The notes under the pieces were generated by a model. It was not told the DNA's origin. It ran no database searches and worked only from the letters and a program-made list of their open reading frames with translations. From Actinostola sp. cb2023 (lineage: Eukaryota; Cnidaria; Anthozoa; Actiniaria; Actinostolidae), in NCBI GenBank assembly GCA_033675265.1, contig JAUJYZ010000280.1:35001-99000 (forward strand): DNA of 64,000 nt, written 5' to 3'. Numbering within the stretch: the stretch's first letter is position 1; each line of letters begins with the position of its first letter. Positions 12,535 to 25,700 of the stretch are shown piece after piece. The position numbers and the translations under genes are program-made.

Positions 12535-12854
12535 CAATTGCCCTATACCACTATGACGTCAAATCAAAACAATCTATTGTTTAAACGCATAAGGATCATG
12601 GTCGCTAGAGGGGGACAAAACAGCAGCAACACGAAGGATTTCCCAAATAAATGTATTTTACAGACGGTCTGAAAGCGATAAAAGTCACCAAACACAGTAA
12701 ATATTGTGGGAAAAGTATCGATGAACATAATATCTGGAAACTAGCCAATTTGAAATCAAGCGAACCTCAGCAGAGCAGATTTAGTTCAAATTTCTTCACG
12801 ATTCTGTCCCCCTCATAAATAAGCCGTTACGTCATAATGGTATAGGGCAATTGC
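12535..12854. mobile_element. CAATTGCCCTATACCA MITE
   Basis: CAATTGCCCTATACCACTAT / GACGT on the left and the mirror TACGTCATAATGGTATAGGG / CAATTG on the right flank about 320 bp with no ORF. It lies directly beside a hairpin at 12385-12520 (TTATTTACCAGCATTGGTCG with CGACCGGTAAATAA; GGGAAAAACTGTG with CACAGTTTTTCCC). Confidence 0.78.
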
Positions 12855-12984
12855 GTTTAATGTATGTATATCATCAAATCATTGTAATATTTAGGGTTGT
12901 ACTACGAGCAGAGTAATTTCAAACCTTTTTGTGTCTCTCAGTATTGTATGTTCTGATAATAATCGTACTGCAATGACTTAGAAT

Positions 12985-13266
12985 ATAGCTAATTGCATAA
13001 TCGTTGTCGGGTTGAAAATCATGAAAGCTATGACCGAAAGGAATTCTGGGAAATTAAAACTCTCAAATAACACTGTCAAATCATCGATCTTTTTATCCAG
13101 ACTTGTAGGATCTTAGTTAAATAACTCATATTCCTTCAAAACTACGAGAACATTGAATATATCTGTATGTAATGTGGCTCATGAACTGATTTCCCATCAT
13201 TCCTTGCGGTCTCAGCTTCTATGATTTATGATTTTCAACCCGACAACGATTATGCAATTAGCTATA
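12985..13266. mobile_element. TATAGCTAATTGC-ended MITE, copy 1
   Basis: ATAGCTAATTGCATAATCGT, then TGTCGGGTTGAAAATCAT, mirrored at the right end. About 280 bp with no ORF. Three copies in 64 kb in both orientations show a mobile family. Confidence 0.82.
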
Positions 13267-13600
13267 TATGTGGATGAATCTAGGTCCTGATATTTTATCT
13301 CTATTTTTCTTTCTTAAAAAAGCTGAAGAAAATCCTGGAGAACCTCAGGAAGTATAATCCCTGATGTTTTCCTATTGTTACTGTTCTTGGACAACGTTTT
13401 GCAGTGCAATGTCCAAAAGTATGATCTTCTTTCATATTCGCATTCTTAAAAGACGTTGTGACCATCCAACAAGGCTAGGCATTCCATTGTTGATTAACAT
13501 CCAGGTAATTATGATAAAGGTATGGTCATAGTTTTGCATATTGCACAGTGAGCTTGTGTCAAATTTGTGAAGTGTATATTTCATGTCTGGCAAATACACT

Positions 13601-13806
13601 AGGAGTGTCGAATGGTTCCCGCAAAAGGTTAGTCTCAAAATTTAGGTCAAATTTTGCGGGTCTCAAAGTCGCGTTTTTTCGCAAAAAGTCTCAGTCTCAA
13701 ATTTTGAAAACAAAGGAAATCAGTGAAAAAGCGCCTCGGGCTCGCAAAAATAGACCTTGTTTTGGAGTCTCGCAAAGTCTCTCCTTGACCATTCGATACC
13801 CCTTAC
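13601..13806. repeat. Dispersed repeat, copy 1 (partner at 40569)
   Basis: About 205 bp, from AGGAGTGTCGAATGGTTCCC to CCATTCGATACCCCTTAC, similar throughout to 40569-40780. Ends are weakly inverted. No ORF in common was kept. Confidence 0.7.
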
Positions 13807-13856
13807 ATTGGAAGACTGGGCACAAGTGTTATAACCATTGAGAAAGAAGTTCTTAA

Positions 13857-14277
13857 AGTGCCTATGAAACGAAAATGTCGATCCTTGTTTTAATGTACAT
13901 TATTATTGTTTGGTCTTTCTCTGAACATTTGCTGTATTTAAATATCGACTTTGAGCGTGCGAACATTTTCTTTTCGCGGTTCGAAAATTATCATTTTCAA
14001 CCAAAATGTGCGACAAGAGACTGGGCCCTTGACAATGGCTCGGTGACGTCATAAGTTGTGTATGCCTTTGTTTGCACAACTTATGACATCACATTTCTAT
14101 AGTTTGACCGAGTGGGAATTGTCGCACTTTGAAACCCAAAATGCCCAACTTCGTGAGTGAAATAAAAAATGTTCCTGAAGCTCAATTCACTTTTTATTAA
14201 CGCCATGTAAACAAGCAAATAGTAAACTTTCGTAGTAGCAAATAAAAACGGGGTCTGTTTTTCGTTTCATAGGCACT
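13857..14277. mobile_element. TTAA-flanked MITE (piggyBac-like)
   Basis: 421 bp between TTAA at 13853-13856 and 14278-14281, with ends AGTGCCTATGAAACGAAAA and mirror. Inner palindromic parts surround ACAACTTATGACATCAC. No ORF. The TTAA target and its duplication point to piggyBac-type mobilisation. Confidence 0.8.
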
Positions 14278-14494
14278 TTAAATGAACAACCCTGCATTGA
14301 AATTTGCATTTTTTGCATTTTGCTGAAATTATTTCCATATTGCACATGTTTTTAGAATTTAGAAGGTCTGCTCATTCAAAAAGGGCAATTTCATGATTTG
14401 GAGTTCAATTTCCATCATGTACAATATTGTTCAAAATTACTGTTTTGCAGTTTTTCATTTATTCAACCTTGCAAACAAATAGCACAATTTTTGA

Positions 14495-14775
14495 TATATA
14501 TCTCAGGGCACATAAATTTATGTGTTTTAGCCTACACATACCGTAGTACATTTATATCTCAGGACACATAAATTTATGTGTTTTTAGCCTACACATATAG
14601 TACATTTATATCTCAGGGCACATAAATTTATGTGTTTTAGCCTACACATATAGTACATTTATATCTCAGGACACATAAATTTATGTGTTTTAGCCTACAC
14701 ATATAGTACATTTATATCTCAGGACACATAAATTTATGTGTTTTAGCCTACACAGTCATATAGTACATTTATATC
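14495..14775. repeat. About 57-bp tandem repeat, 5 copies
   Basis: Unit contains TTTATATCTCAGGACACATA then AATTTATGTGTTTTAGCC and ACACATATAGTACA. Copies differ at few bases (GGGC or GGAC, extra T). Itself partly palindromic (CACATAAATTTATGTG). Confidence 0.88.
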
Positions 14776-15618
14776 TCGCTGTGATTGGTTGAATACAATG
14801 TGTTCGATTCCATATCGTAACTCCGTACCGTAGGTTTCCCACTCATACGAAAACGACTCTATGACTCCATGAAAATTGCCTATTCAGCCAATCAAATCAC
14901 ACTTGAACCCAGTCTTCCCCTCACTTGCCACAGACAGGGTATTATATAATCCTAAATATAGATATTTTTCAAAGTGTTGTTTAATAACTGTGTTGAATAT
15001 TAACCACTATTACCTGTACATAAATGTAGTTGTATACTAATATAAAATATACTTTGCTGGAAATGTATACTATTACAACGCGACGTACCGTGGCCACCCA
15101 AATTTTATTTTTTACAAGCTAGCCAATCAGACAGCGAGAATTGTTGCAAAGAGTACGAAATGAAACATCTTTGCGGTCACGATTGAGTGAGTTAATTCAC
15201 ATGCTTATAAATCTTTAATCGTGACCATTTTAGTTATAATACAGTGTTCATGCAACAATGGGGGGGGGGGGGGGGGGGGATAACCGATAACCAGGGGGGG
15301 GGGGGGGGGGGATAATAATTGGATGAATAAACTGCCTAGATTGGCTGAGTTGATTTCCTTATTATTATTATTCCTTCTGTATCTGTATTATTTAATGAGT
15401 TGAATAATGTTGATCGGTGATATACCACACATGTGAATAGTACTTTTCGCATGCTCTGATTGCATGGCTACTTAATCTCCGAATATCCTTCATGGCTATT
15501 CACCTCAAATAAAAAACAAGATTGCATTCTGTTTCGCGAGCATGTCTCTTCTTGAAAATAAATTTTATACATTTGGCTGGCTATTCACTTGTGTGGTATA
15601 TGCTAAAACAATTGATTA

Positions 15619-15748
15619 GGGCTCCCTGCAAGAACAGTCAGTAAGTGACTTGTGATCAAAACAAAAATTCTCCTCAGGATTCTTTGAATTTCAAAGGAGA
15701 ATTTGGGTTTTGATCACAAGTCACTTACTCCGTTCTTACAGGGAACCC
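15619..15748. mobile_element. Hairpin MITE of the GGTCCCTGCAAGAACA family, copy 1
   Basis: GGGCTCCCTGCAAGAACAGT pairs with CCGTTCTTACAGGGAACCC, and AAGTGACTTGTGATCAAAAC with its reverse complement, leaving only about 20 bp in the loop. Confidence 0.78.
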
Positions 15749-16501
15749 TTGAATTATTCCCCTCAGTGTCGGTGAGTAATAGTAGATATTTACCTCGTCA
15801 AGTTTAGCAGTGTTAAATAATAATTTTACACATTTGATTAAATAACAACTAGAAAGACTTGTCACAGCTTTGTTGAATAAGTCACTTTTAATAAGTAAAT
15901 AAACTATTATTTATTAATATTATTATTATTATTAATGATATTATTTAATTAGTATGAATTCAAATTACTTGATAATTCATGAAAGCAAAACATAGGAAAT
16001 CACTGCTGTTTGAAAATGTGAACTAAGTAGCATAAAATTTGACTTTTTCCATAAATTATATGTACCGGTAATAGATACAATATGAGCGGCCTTTGGCTCG
16101 TGATTGTAGATCTCATACAACACAGATGCGAATACTGTATCAGACTTATCATAACCACAGATGTATAAAATCATGTTCTACTATAATTTTCAAGATACCA
16201 GTAAGTTTGGCTGAGAAAATCCAACTAAAGTTCACGTAAATGAGGACGATTTTGTATCAGATATACAAACTCTGCCACAGGTTGTGATTTCTATTGTGTT
16301 TTCCTCATGAATTATTAATGAATAGGATAAGTAAAAACAATACATAGAATGACAATAAAAAACAGGACTTTTGTGCAGCTACACGAAGACCTGACCAAGA
16401 AGTGATCGATCAAACCCTTGCAAGAGCATTTCACCCAATGCCCAATCGCATATTGGCTGTACCTCATTTTTTCAACACACTTTTCAGTGTTGGGATATTG
16501 G

Positions 16502-16786
16502 CATCCTCGGGAACCCAGGGGTATATTCTGTAGCTCGTTACTCGCTCCCAGAGAAATACCCCTGGGAACAAAGTCTGTTGGAGCTTGTTCCGGAAGTCAA
16601 AATTCAAAATGGCAGTTGTCCTATTCAAACCAGAAATACTTGATACTGATTGGTCGACCTTCCTTTAAAAATTACTCTCGTTTCTGATTGGTCGACCTAG
16701 GAAGGTCCAGCAGACTTCGTTCCCAGGGGTATTTCTCTGGGAGCGAGTAATGAGCGACAGAATATACCCCTGGGTTCCCGAGGATG
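16502..16786. mobile_element. CATCCTCGGGAACCC MITE, copy 1 (9-bp target duplication)
   Basis: 285 bp with long inverted ends (CATCCTCGGGAACCCAGGGG through CCAGAGAAATACCCCTGGGA). GGATATTGG is repeated exactly at 16493-16501 and 16787-16795. A 9-bp duplication fits Mutator-like elements. Confidence 0.88.
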
Positions 16787-17512
16787 GGATATTGGATGGT
16801 ACCTCTCATTTCTGATAATAGTACACATTAGATAAGCATATGTAAGGGAAAAAAAGTATCGGTATATGTAATTCAGTATCACTGTTGTATTTAAATGCGG
16901 GCATACAAATAAAGGTTAATAATTAAACTAATATGGCTCCTGTTATTCATCAATAACAACATTGGACAACGAGGGCAGGGGAAGGGGGGACGGACTCCCA
17001 TACATGAGGTGACAGGAATGTTGGTCGTACCTTTTAGGCTTTGAAATCCATGATTTGGTACTGTTTAAAAGGACCACCAAGTTGGTACAAGATGCAAAGG
17101 AATTAATATACTTATCGATCGATCTTAGGGGTGAAAATTATTTCATGCCACGCCTATACTTGGAAGAGACTCTGGTACCTGTTCTAAGGGGTCATTTTCA
17201 AAATTCCGAGACAATTGAGTATCCCTCTGACCTTAGTATGGGAGAAATCCCTCCCCCTCCCTGGAATATGAGGGTGATTGGGCCAACTGGAGTTGAAAAG
17301 TGGGTTCATTGCACATGCGACACAGAAAAGAAGTAATTTGTTTGGTGGGTTTGATCAAGCTTACCTTGCGAGCAGAGGATCTTTGCTGAAAATGGTAGCA
17401 ATTAAAGAACCTCTGCTCGCCTGGAATTAATTGCAGGAAATCTATACAATAACAATGTAAGTGACCAGGAGCCCATAAGTAGGAGCAATCCATGCATGTA
17501 GCATTAAAATCT

Positions 17513-17791
17513 GTCACGGCTTTGAACAAGTTTGGCTATTTTTAGAACAGGAAATTGACCAATCACTGTTGCTGTAAATTAACGAATTGCTGCAAATAAA
17601 ACGAGTTGCAACAAATAAAACGAGTTGCTGCAAATAAAACGAGTTGCTGCAAATAAAACTAGTTGCTGCAAATAAAACGAGTTGCTGCAAATAAAACGAG
17701 TTGCTGCAAATAAAACCGGAAGTGCACAGTGATTGGTCAATTTCGAGAAATCGTGTTCTAAAAATAGCCAAACTTGTTCAAACGCCGTGAC
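17513..17791. mobile_element. GTCACGGC-ended MITE with an internal 20-bp tandem repeat
   Basis: GTCACGGCTTTGAACAAGTT / TGGCTATTTTTAGAACA pairs with the right end TGTTCTAAAAATAGCCAAAC / TTGTTCAAACGCCGTGAC apart from small changes. Between the arms lie seven near-identical units of AACGAGTTGCTGCAAATAAA (17585-17715). Confidence 0.82.
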
Positions 17792-18027
17792 CTCTGATCA
17801 CTTTTGGTCACTTGTCCTTTGGGGGGGTGGGTTACACTGCCCAGACAAACATTAATTAAATTGTTAGATTTGACAAAAAATCAGTGAACAAATTACAGTA
17901 AACCAATTTATGTCTGACAAAATTTGATGGAATGTACGTGACAACTTGCCATCAAAGTGCCTGGTTGAGTTACAAAGTTGCGAGCTTGAAGTACGTGGCC
18001 TAGCTGGTAGGTGTGTCCCTCACATCT

Positions 18028-18139
18028 CCATACCTGCCAACCCCCCAAGCCCTCAAATCTTGAGACTGGGAAAATAGGCTAAAATAGCGTGCTTTAATAC
18101 CAAAAACAAAATGGCGGACAGCCCTAAGCATTTCCGAAC

Positions 18140-18170
<31 letters not shown>

Positions 18171-18378
18171 ACCCCCCCCCCCCCCCCAAAAAAAAAGGTT
18201 TGTATCACCTGATAGACGAGCGTTCACATAAAAAGACGCATATTCTAATATTGAAAAAGGTCGTTACGTTGTGTTATGCAATTTCACCGTAAATCGTGGT
18301 CGTGACGTGATTAGCCGGGAGATTTTGTCTTCGAACCGGGAGACTCCCGGCTAAACCGGGAGAGTTGGCAGGTCTGCA
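18028..18378. repeat. Dispersed repeat with CAGACCTGC ends, copy 2 (inverted)
   Basis: Starts CCATACCTGCCAACCCCCCA and ends CGGGAGAGTTGGCAGGTCTG. It contains C/A homopolymer stretches at 18140-18197 that the other copy lacks. Confidence 0.7.
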
Positions 18379-18838
18379 TCTCCCTGGTCAAACAAAATTT
18401 TGAATCAAGGATGGGGGGAGGGTAATCAAGGTGGGAGGGTAATCAATAGTACTCTCTTTGTCCAAGTTGTAGGGGTGATCGGTGGACCTTTTAGGGTTGA
18501 AAATATTTCCTGTGTGAACCTTTTAGGGGTTCAGACTCAAAAGTCAGTTATGTATACCTTTCAGGGTCAATAAATTATTATAATAAATTATTGTTTTTTA
18601 TTTTCTATATTGAACAAACATGAAAGAGAAGAAAGATGTTGTCCAGTCGCTGATTAAACAATCACTTTTTTGCCAGCTTAACAAACTTTTAAGTTTGTAC
18701 TTTTTAGGGGTCGTTTTCAAAATCGACTGCTGATCACCCCCACCACTTGGACAAAGGGAGTACCCTCCCCCCTCCCCCGGGATTTTGAAAAGACAAAATT
18801 TGATATAGAACACAGGCAGCGCAACCATTGCTTCTGAT

Positions 18839-19094
18839 ATGCACTCTCTGCGGGCGCGTCTTACGCTAAACCACAGGAAACCCTGTCAAAAAAGACGCAA
18901 ATATCATTGCTGTCTGAGTTGTGGGGTCCCTTTGTTAGCTTTGACGAGTAAGGGGACTGGTAAGGGAGTCAACAATGACGTAAGAGCCGATTTCCGCCAT
19001 GACTATAGATTCTTCCAAAATGGCTGACAAACTGACATTTCTGAACTAAACTACGCTTTTTATCGACATGAAACATCACTTTTCTTAATCCTAA
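18839..19094 (+). promoter_or_regulatory. Presenilin 5' flank and 5' UTR
   Basis: The 250 bp before the presenilin ATG are richer in CG than the surroundings (GCGGGCGCGTCTTACG). A CCAAAATGGCTGAC motif at 19016-19029 resembles the YY1-type site seen at the AK7 and POLR3F starts; its ATG runs MADKLTFLN and then a stop, so it is a short upstream ORF if transcribed. Promoter role is inferred from position. Confidence 0.4.
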
Positions 19095-22000
19095 ATGAGT
19101 GAGGACTCGGTAGGTGAAACAACAAAACTATTGATGAGCAGCGAATCGCCAAGAACTTCGCCCACTATGGCCTCAAGGCGGCATATTAACCAACCGCCAT
19201 TGGTAAGTGGCAACTTGTTCTTCTTAGAAATCCTCGTATTAACGAGAAAATGAACCTTTTGATTTAACAAATCAGTAAGTTAGGACTCAGTGTGAGTACT
19301 TGTTGTAAAAAGATAATGAAATGTCGTTATATCTTCAGGCTTTTTGCTCGCACCACAAGATCAAATCACGAGACCAATATAGAACTATAGTAGACCTTCA
19401 TACTCATCCATTATAAACCGAAATATAAGCTTAAGCTTAATACGATACTGTTCCTTTCTTCTCATTCTGACTAAAGTCTAAAGTTTGTTAAGCTCTATGA
19501 AATTATTTTCTGGCCAGCCTCTTTTTTTTTTGTGTGTGTGTGTTATAATGAACTGAGCTGGAGCTTGTGGCAATCAAATAAAACACGGAAAAGATTTATC
19601 GATGCTGAATACGCTAAACAATCTTAAAATCCAACGTTTCTTCAACTTTGGTGTTGAAAACATTGCGATACACCAAAGCTATAGATTTTTGATAAAAAAG
19701 AACAAGAATGGTGAAAAAATGGCAAGAAGGTGGAGGATTCTGTTGTGTTTTTGAATAAAATTTTAGTTGGAGTGCGCACGCTACTGATACCACAGACTTT
19801 TGTGCATTTGTCTTTCGGGCTTCCTGTATCAACTTCTCACTTTGCTTCGAAGGAATTCATAGAAGAGTTTGAAAATATGTTCTGAGAGCATCGTTTTTTG
19901 TATCAACAAAAAAATAAATGTTCACAAATAAAGGTTAGATACTTTATGAAGCTTTCTGAGTGGTTTGGGGGGCATTTTGGCTGTCTAAAGGTGGTTTTGA
20001 GAGCGACTGAGTTGGACTTTGTTTATTTGTATAACTTTACTTGATAATTGATTTCCCTAGATTCCCAATGATGATGATGATGATGCAAATACTGATCGAG
20101 AGCTTAGTAATCAACCAGAAGGATTGCAACGACAGTTAAGTAGCGAGAGGCGGGTTGGCCTTGAAGATGATAACACAAGTGAAGACGATGAAGAAGAAAT
20201 GCTTAAGTATGGAGCACGGAGCGTCTTGATGCTCATCATCCCTGTCTCTACTTGCATGTTGGTTGTAGTCGCAACTATTTCATCTGTAACATATTATACA
20301 GAAAACAATGGAACATACTTGTAAGTATCCATAATATAACATTATCTATAATAATATATATCTTTATAAAAATAGTCTTCATTAAAGTCGCTACCAGGCA
20401 ACTGATGTGTTGCCTAAATTACAAATAGTAACAATACGACAAACTACTGTTATTAGCTAACGAGTGCCAAGCAAACAGAACATCATACACTGTACATGTA
20501 CATAGAGTCGTTTTCCTATGAGTGGGTATAACATACAGTATGAACGGCACAAAGTAATGGCACAGAGTTATGGTCATGGTATGGAATCAAAGACATCTAT
20601 TCTTTTTTTGTTGCTTTTTTTACAGAGTTTATACACCATTCCATGAGGAGAATGGAATCAGTAGTGCCCAAAAGGCAGGAGAAGCAATTGCTAATGCTTT
20701 CATAGTCATCGGTGTGGTGTTAGTGTTGACTATTATACTAGTGGTGCTGTACAAGTTTAGATGCTATTGTGTAAGTACAATATTTAGTGTTGACTATTAT
20801 ACTAGTGGTGCTGTACAAGTTTAGATGCTATTGTGTAAGTACAATATTTAGTGTGGACTATTATACTAGTGGTGCTGTACAAGTTTAGATGCTATTGTGT
20901 AAGTACAATATTTAGTAATAATATAAGAGTTCCACTATGATCACTGGTATTCTAGATATTGATGTTAATATGGATGTGTGTAGGTCCAGTGTCCAGGTTT
21001 TCGAGTGGAAGAAATTGTTCAGTGTTTTCAATATTGTTGCTTAGGCTGGTTTTGTTCTATTCAGATCATTTCAGGTTGGTTAGTGGTATCATCACTGTTG
21101 CTGCTTTTCTTCTTTGGTTACATTTATTTCCAGTAAGTTGAACTAATTTACATGTGTACAACACATGTACATATCCTGGGGGGTAAGTGATGGGGATGCT
21201 CGCCAAGTGGGCGTGGCATGAAATTATTTTCACCCCTTATTATATTTGCTGACAGACGCCCTAAAAGGTATAGACTTGGGGTCTTGGTGGTCGTTTTAAA
21301 TCTGAGACCCCCTAAGCAGTACCAAATTACGCATTTCAAACTCTAAAAGGTATGACGAGCATCCTTGTCACCTCGTATGGGAGTCCCCCCTCCAGGGTGT
21401 ATACCTCTGACATCATAGGGAATCTTTTTCAAATGAGTAAAACTTAGTCAACCCTGAAGTGTAACTTGTATAAATAGAACATTTGTAATTGAAAAGCTCC
21501 ATCTAAATGTAATTTCTAAAACTGAAAGTGAATTGTGATCAAACCTCAAGTTCTCCTTTGGAATTGTTGGTCAGGGATCACACTCGCTACACAAAGCATC
21601 TGAACTCTATATTTTATGCTTATAAATGGTAATTTCTATACTGGTGATTTTCATGATGGTGTCATATACTACAAGTACCAGAATGCTTTGCCCATTTTCT
21701 TTTGTTAGATAATTAGCACCAATTGTCTTACTATTCTCATGAGGGAATAAAAATCTGAATAAGAAAGAAAATTCCCAAAGCATTCTGGTAGTTGTAGTCA
21801 TATGATGCCATCATGAAAATTGCCTATTGAATGATTCAAGTAAATGAAACTTTAATCGGACCTAATGTTAGGGTAATAGACCTTTTTACCGATACGGCAG
21901 CCATTTTGGATTCTATTGTTTTGGCTAAAACATTATGGGATGCTCAGGGTGCAAAGAAAAAAAACTGTACATGTGGAGTCGCGTCAATATATTATTTTTC

Positions 22001-22747
22001 TATTTCACTCTAGCCATAGTGTTGTATGGCTTACTATCTACATGTGTTGTGTATTGTTGTATAATTTTGTACAAATTCATTGCTTTAAATTAGGATTTTC
22101 ATGGCCAAACGGTTACTAGCTTGCACCCTGGGCATCCCATAATTCAAGATGGCCGCCATATTGGTAAAAAGGTCTATTACGCCCCCTAATATTATTTCTC
22201 ACTTCTTACAGAGAACTTCTAAAAGTATACAATGTTCCAATGGACTATTTTACTCTGTCCATCATTATCTGGAACTTTGGAGTTGTTGGAATGATCTGTA
22301 TACATTGGAAGGGGCCACTTCTTCTGCAACAAGCTTATCTTATACTTGTCAGTGCCCTGATGGTGAGTATCAACTAATGATAATAATAAATATTATAAAA
22401 TAACTATGATATAACATGCTCTCTGATTGGCCAAAGGATGTGACATATGCCGCATGCTTTATGAGAGCATGCAGCACATGCACGCAGATATTGCAACATT
22501 TTTTTAGCAAACAAAATTGAATACTTGCTACGCGTCATGCTTCTCCTAACACTTCTGTCGTGTTCTGATCAGTCCCCGTGCTATAAATCTGCACATAGCA
22601 CACACGCTCGTTTTCTATTTCTTCAATAATAAATAACATTTATATAGTGCTTTAACTATTATTATTATTGTTATTATTTGTTTATTTTTATATATTTTAT
22701 TAACATTGTAAAAAGCATTGAGACTTCGGTTAATGCATTTTTAAGAA

Positions 22748-22779
<32 letters not shown>

Positions 22780-25700
22780 AATATATTACATTAACCCATT
22801 CGCTCCTGAGCTATTTTGAGTTTTTTAACGATTTTCTGGACCTAATCACGTCGTAGGAAATTTCGATCCCATATAAGGGGTTTCCATGGAAATCTTGACA
22901 GTTCTGAAAGCCCACGGGCTCAGGTTCTGACGTAATCTTTCTCTTCTCATGGATCTCCACGAGGGCTAGTAGTAATCACTACTCGAAGAGGCCAATTTTG
23001 CATTTTTAGAGTGTTTATAGCCATTATTAGGGACCTTAAGATTCACTGGACGGCGGCTTCTAGGACGGCAACCGGAAGTGAGATAGCGAGGTTTGGTACT
23101 AATTTGCATATTTCCTTGCCGTCCACACCACGTCGACTAACAGTCGCGGCGGTGAAAGTACACGAAGTGGCGTTCTCTCGAAAACGTGAGTTTTAATTTG
23201 CTTGTTGTTCTTCGAAAAATAGGTTTTTGTACTAAAATGTCAGCATTTTACATTAGTTAACTATCAGTTAAGCAGTTTATTTAATAATATTTCTTTTCAC
23301 TTCGTTTAGAGCGTTAAAAAATCGAAAAACTCAAGACTACATGACTTTCTCTTCAAGGAACGGGTAAGTTTGTCGCTTCTATGAAGTAACAGTGATTCAT
23401 ATGTTCCAATTCTTAGGCTTTAACTCGTTTTTCTCAAAGCCTTTTCTTCTTAAAAATAGAGATTATAGCTAAATGTCTAAAGTGGTTATAATTGTTTTTT
23501 TAATTCCTTCTAATATTGCTCTCTAGATCTCAGTCTGTCGTAATGGATTGGTCTGAAAACCACAACATTTTGCTCGCACGAGAAGTTCTGGTTAGCGAAC
23601 CTTTTAGATTCAAGCCAAGAACTGTAGAGAGGGGAAAAGTTTGGCAAAATTTAGATAGACTAAACTCAAGTAAAGTCCACAAGTTTCGCGTAACTAAGAG
23701 GTCCACGAGAGAGCACTTCAACCTCTTGCTCGGCAAATACAAAGCTAAAAGACAAAGCGAAATAAAATTGAGTGGAGTGGACATTGAAGATTCTGAGCTT
23801 GACGACGCAATGGAAGAAATATGGGAAAAATGGGAAGCTGCAGAGGCACAACATGATATAGATAATTTGATGAACAAGAAGAAAGTAGAGGAGGACAGGG
23901 TAAATGGAGAGGAGGTGAGAAAGAAAGCCTGTGAAAAGTTGGGAGAAACAAGTAAGAGAAAATCAGAGGAGGATTCTGAAACAAAACCAAAGAAGTCGAG
24001 GAGAGGTGGAAGCGATACCATTGATTTTCTGCGAGAGAAAGCGAAACTGGATCTTGCTTGCATTCAGCAAGAAGAGCGAAAATGCAAACAACAGGAGCAA
24101 GAACGACAGTCACAGCTGTACGGACAAGTTCTGACCACACAGCAACAACAGCAACAACAGCAAACTCAAATGATGCATATGATGCAACAGCAAAGTCAAG
24201 CTATGTTGACTTTAATGGCCAAACTTGTGGACAAATAACTGGTAAAAATCAGAACACAGACTCAACTGAGTGAACATTCATTTGTCTTTGTTTCAGTTCA
24301 AAACTTTACTGATATATTATTAATTTATTGAGCATTGTTGGAATGTACAGATTTACGTTATGCATGCTACTTAGTACAACTATTGCTATCTGCCTTTAGT
24401 GTTGGCAATCAAGTTGTGAAGCATTTGTATTTGAAATTATGTTAACTGATGATTGTAGTTCACTTGCTAATATGCATGCATGGAATGTTATTAATGGAAT
24501 TAATTAAACCAGTTATGTTATTTATTTTTGGTTTATATTCTGGTATCTACAGTATATCTCCACTCACTCTGAACTATAGCTTTCATACAAAGTATTCCTG
24601 TAGAGTAGGAGGCTGGAGATCAAAGTACTCTGATGTAAGATTTCCATAGAGACAGGTTAATGCATTCTGCAAAATAGCACAGACGATATAGGTTTTCCCT
24701 ACACTACTTAATCCAATTTTGAGATTCTTCTTGAAATCGATAAACTTGAAGAAATTTACAATGTCACCAAACAGCCACTCAACACATGTCCTTACAGAAC
24801 TCATAGATGTATTGAATGCTTGCATCTGGGGGGTGAGGGCCACATTCCTAAATGGGGCTTGAAGTTGGAGTCTCAGGGGGTATGCGGGGTCCCCATAGAT
24901 ACACATAGCCTGCCCAGCTGGGGAATAACCATATTGTTGTAGCTGTGGAAGTAAACCAGAATCGACCAACATGCTGGAATCGTGTTTCTTTCCCTCTGAA
25001 AGTAATCAAAACGGCATAATTTAATAGGGGTCTAACATGTTGTAGATATTTCAAACATTTTTAATCAAAACCTCTCATATTAGTACTTACCAACAGGCCC
25101 ATACATGTTGCCAATAATTCCATTTGGTAGGGCCAGAGACTGAAATTTAAGGGCATGTACCCTTTTGTGTCCATTGTAAACAAGTCTTTGATGGACGTCT
25201 GGTCTCGCGATTGGTCTAACAGTTCCATCGATGAAACCGAAGCAATTATCAAGTGCTGCTCCCTTTGCATAAACGGCATTAGCATAGGTTTGCAGATGAG
25301 CCGGATCCAAAATGTCATGATTCCAATCCATTATTCTGTGACTGTGTTCATCGTAAATGAAGTCAAGGGCCTTGTTTGTGACCATACTTAGCACAGGGGT
25401 TGGTCTTGCAAATCGAGGTATCATGTCCGAGTATCTGCAAGGGTAGGAGAGTCTACGAAGCAGCATGCAAAGTCCTTCCATGCCCTCACTAACGGAGCCC
25501 TGATCGCAAACAAATGAATCTGGAATTTGCAACATATCTGCCAAGAGTGGCAAGTCACGCTTTTTTTTACTCGAAACTCTGCTATGCATTCTGAATCGGC
25601 CATTTCTTCAAGATCGAATCTGCCATAATCATCGTATGGCAATTCCAGGTTTTTGGAATAACTAGCATCGTATAAAAGGACAAATTCCTCGTCTGAAATG

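Larger units (their letters stand above)
11933..18838. other. Intergenic region between the senju-like gene and presenilin
   Basis: No host exon was recognised in this 6.9 kb. It is a patchwork of the MITEs, hairpins and tandem arrays listed separately, plus G/C homopolymer runs (15259-15312, 18140-18190) and decayed repeats at 16980-17290 and 18400-18790 that share phrases such as CCTTTTAGGG with 21160-21420 and 44325-44570. Confidence 0.7.

Noticed and set aside
23530..24140. Minus-strand ORFs opposite the MYB-like gene
   Set aside because: Shadows of the coding plus strand, with no family features.
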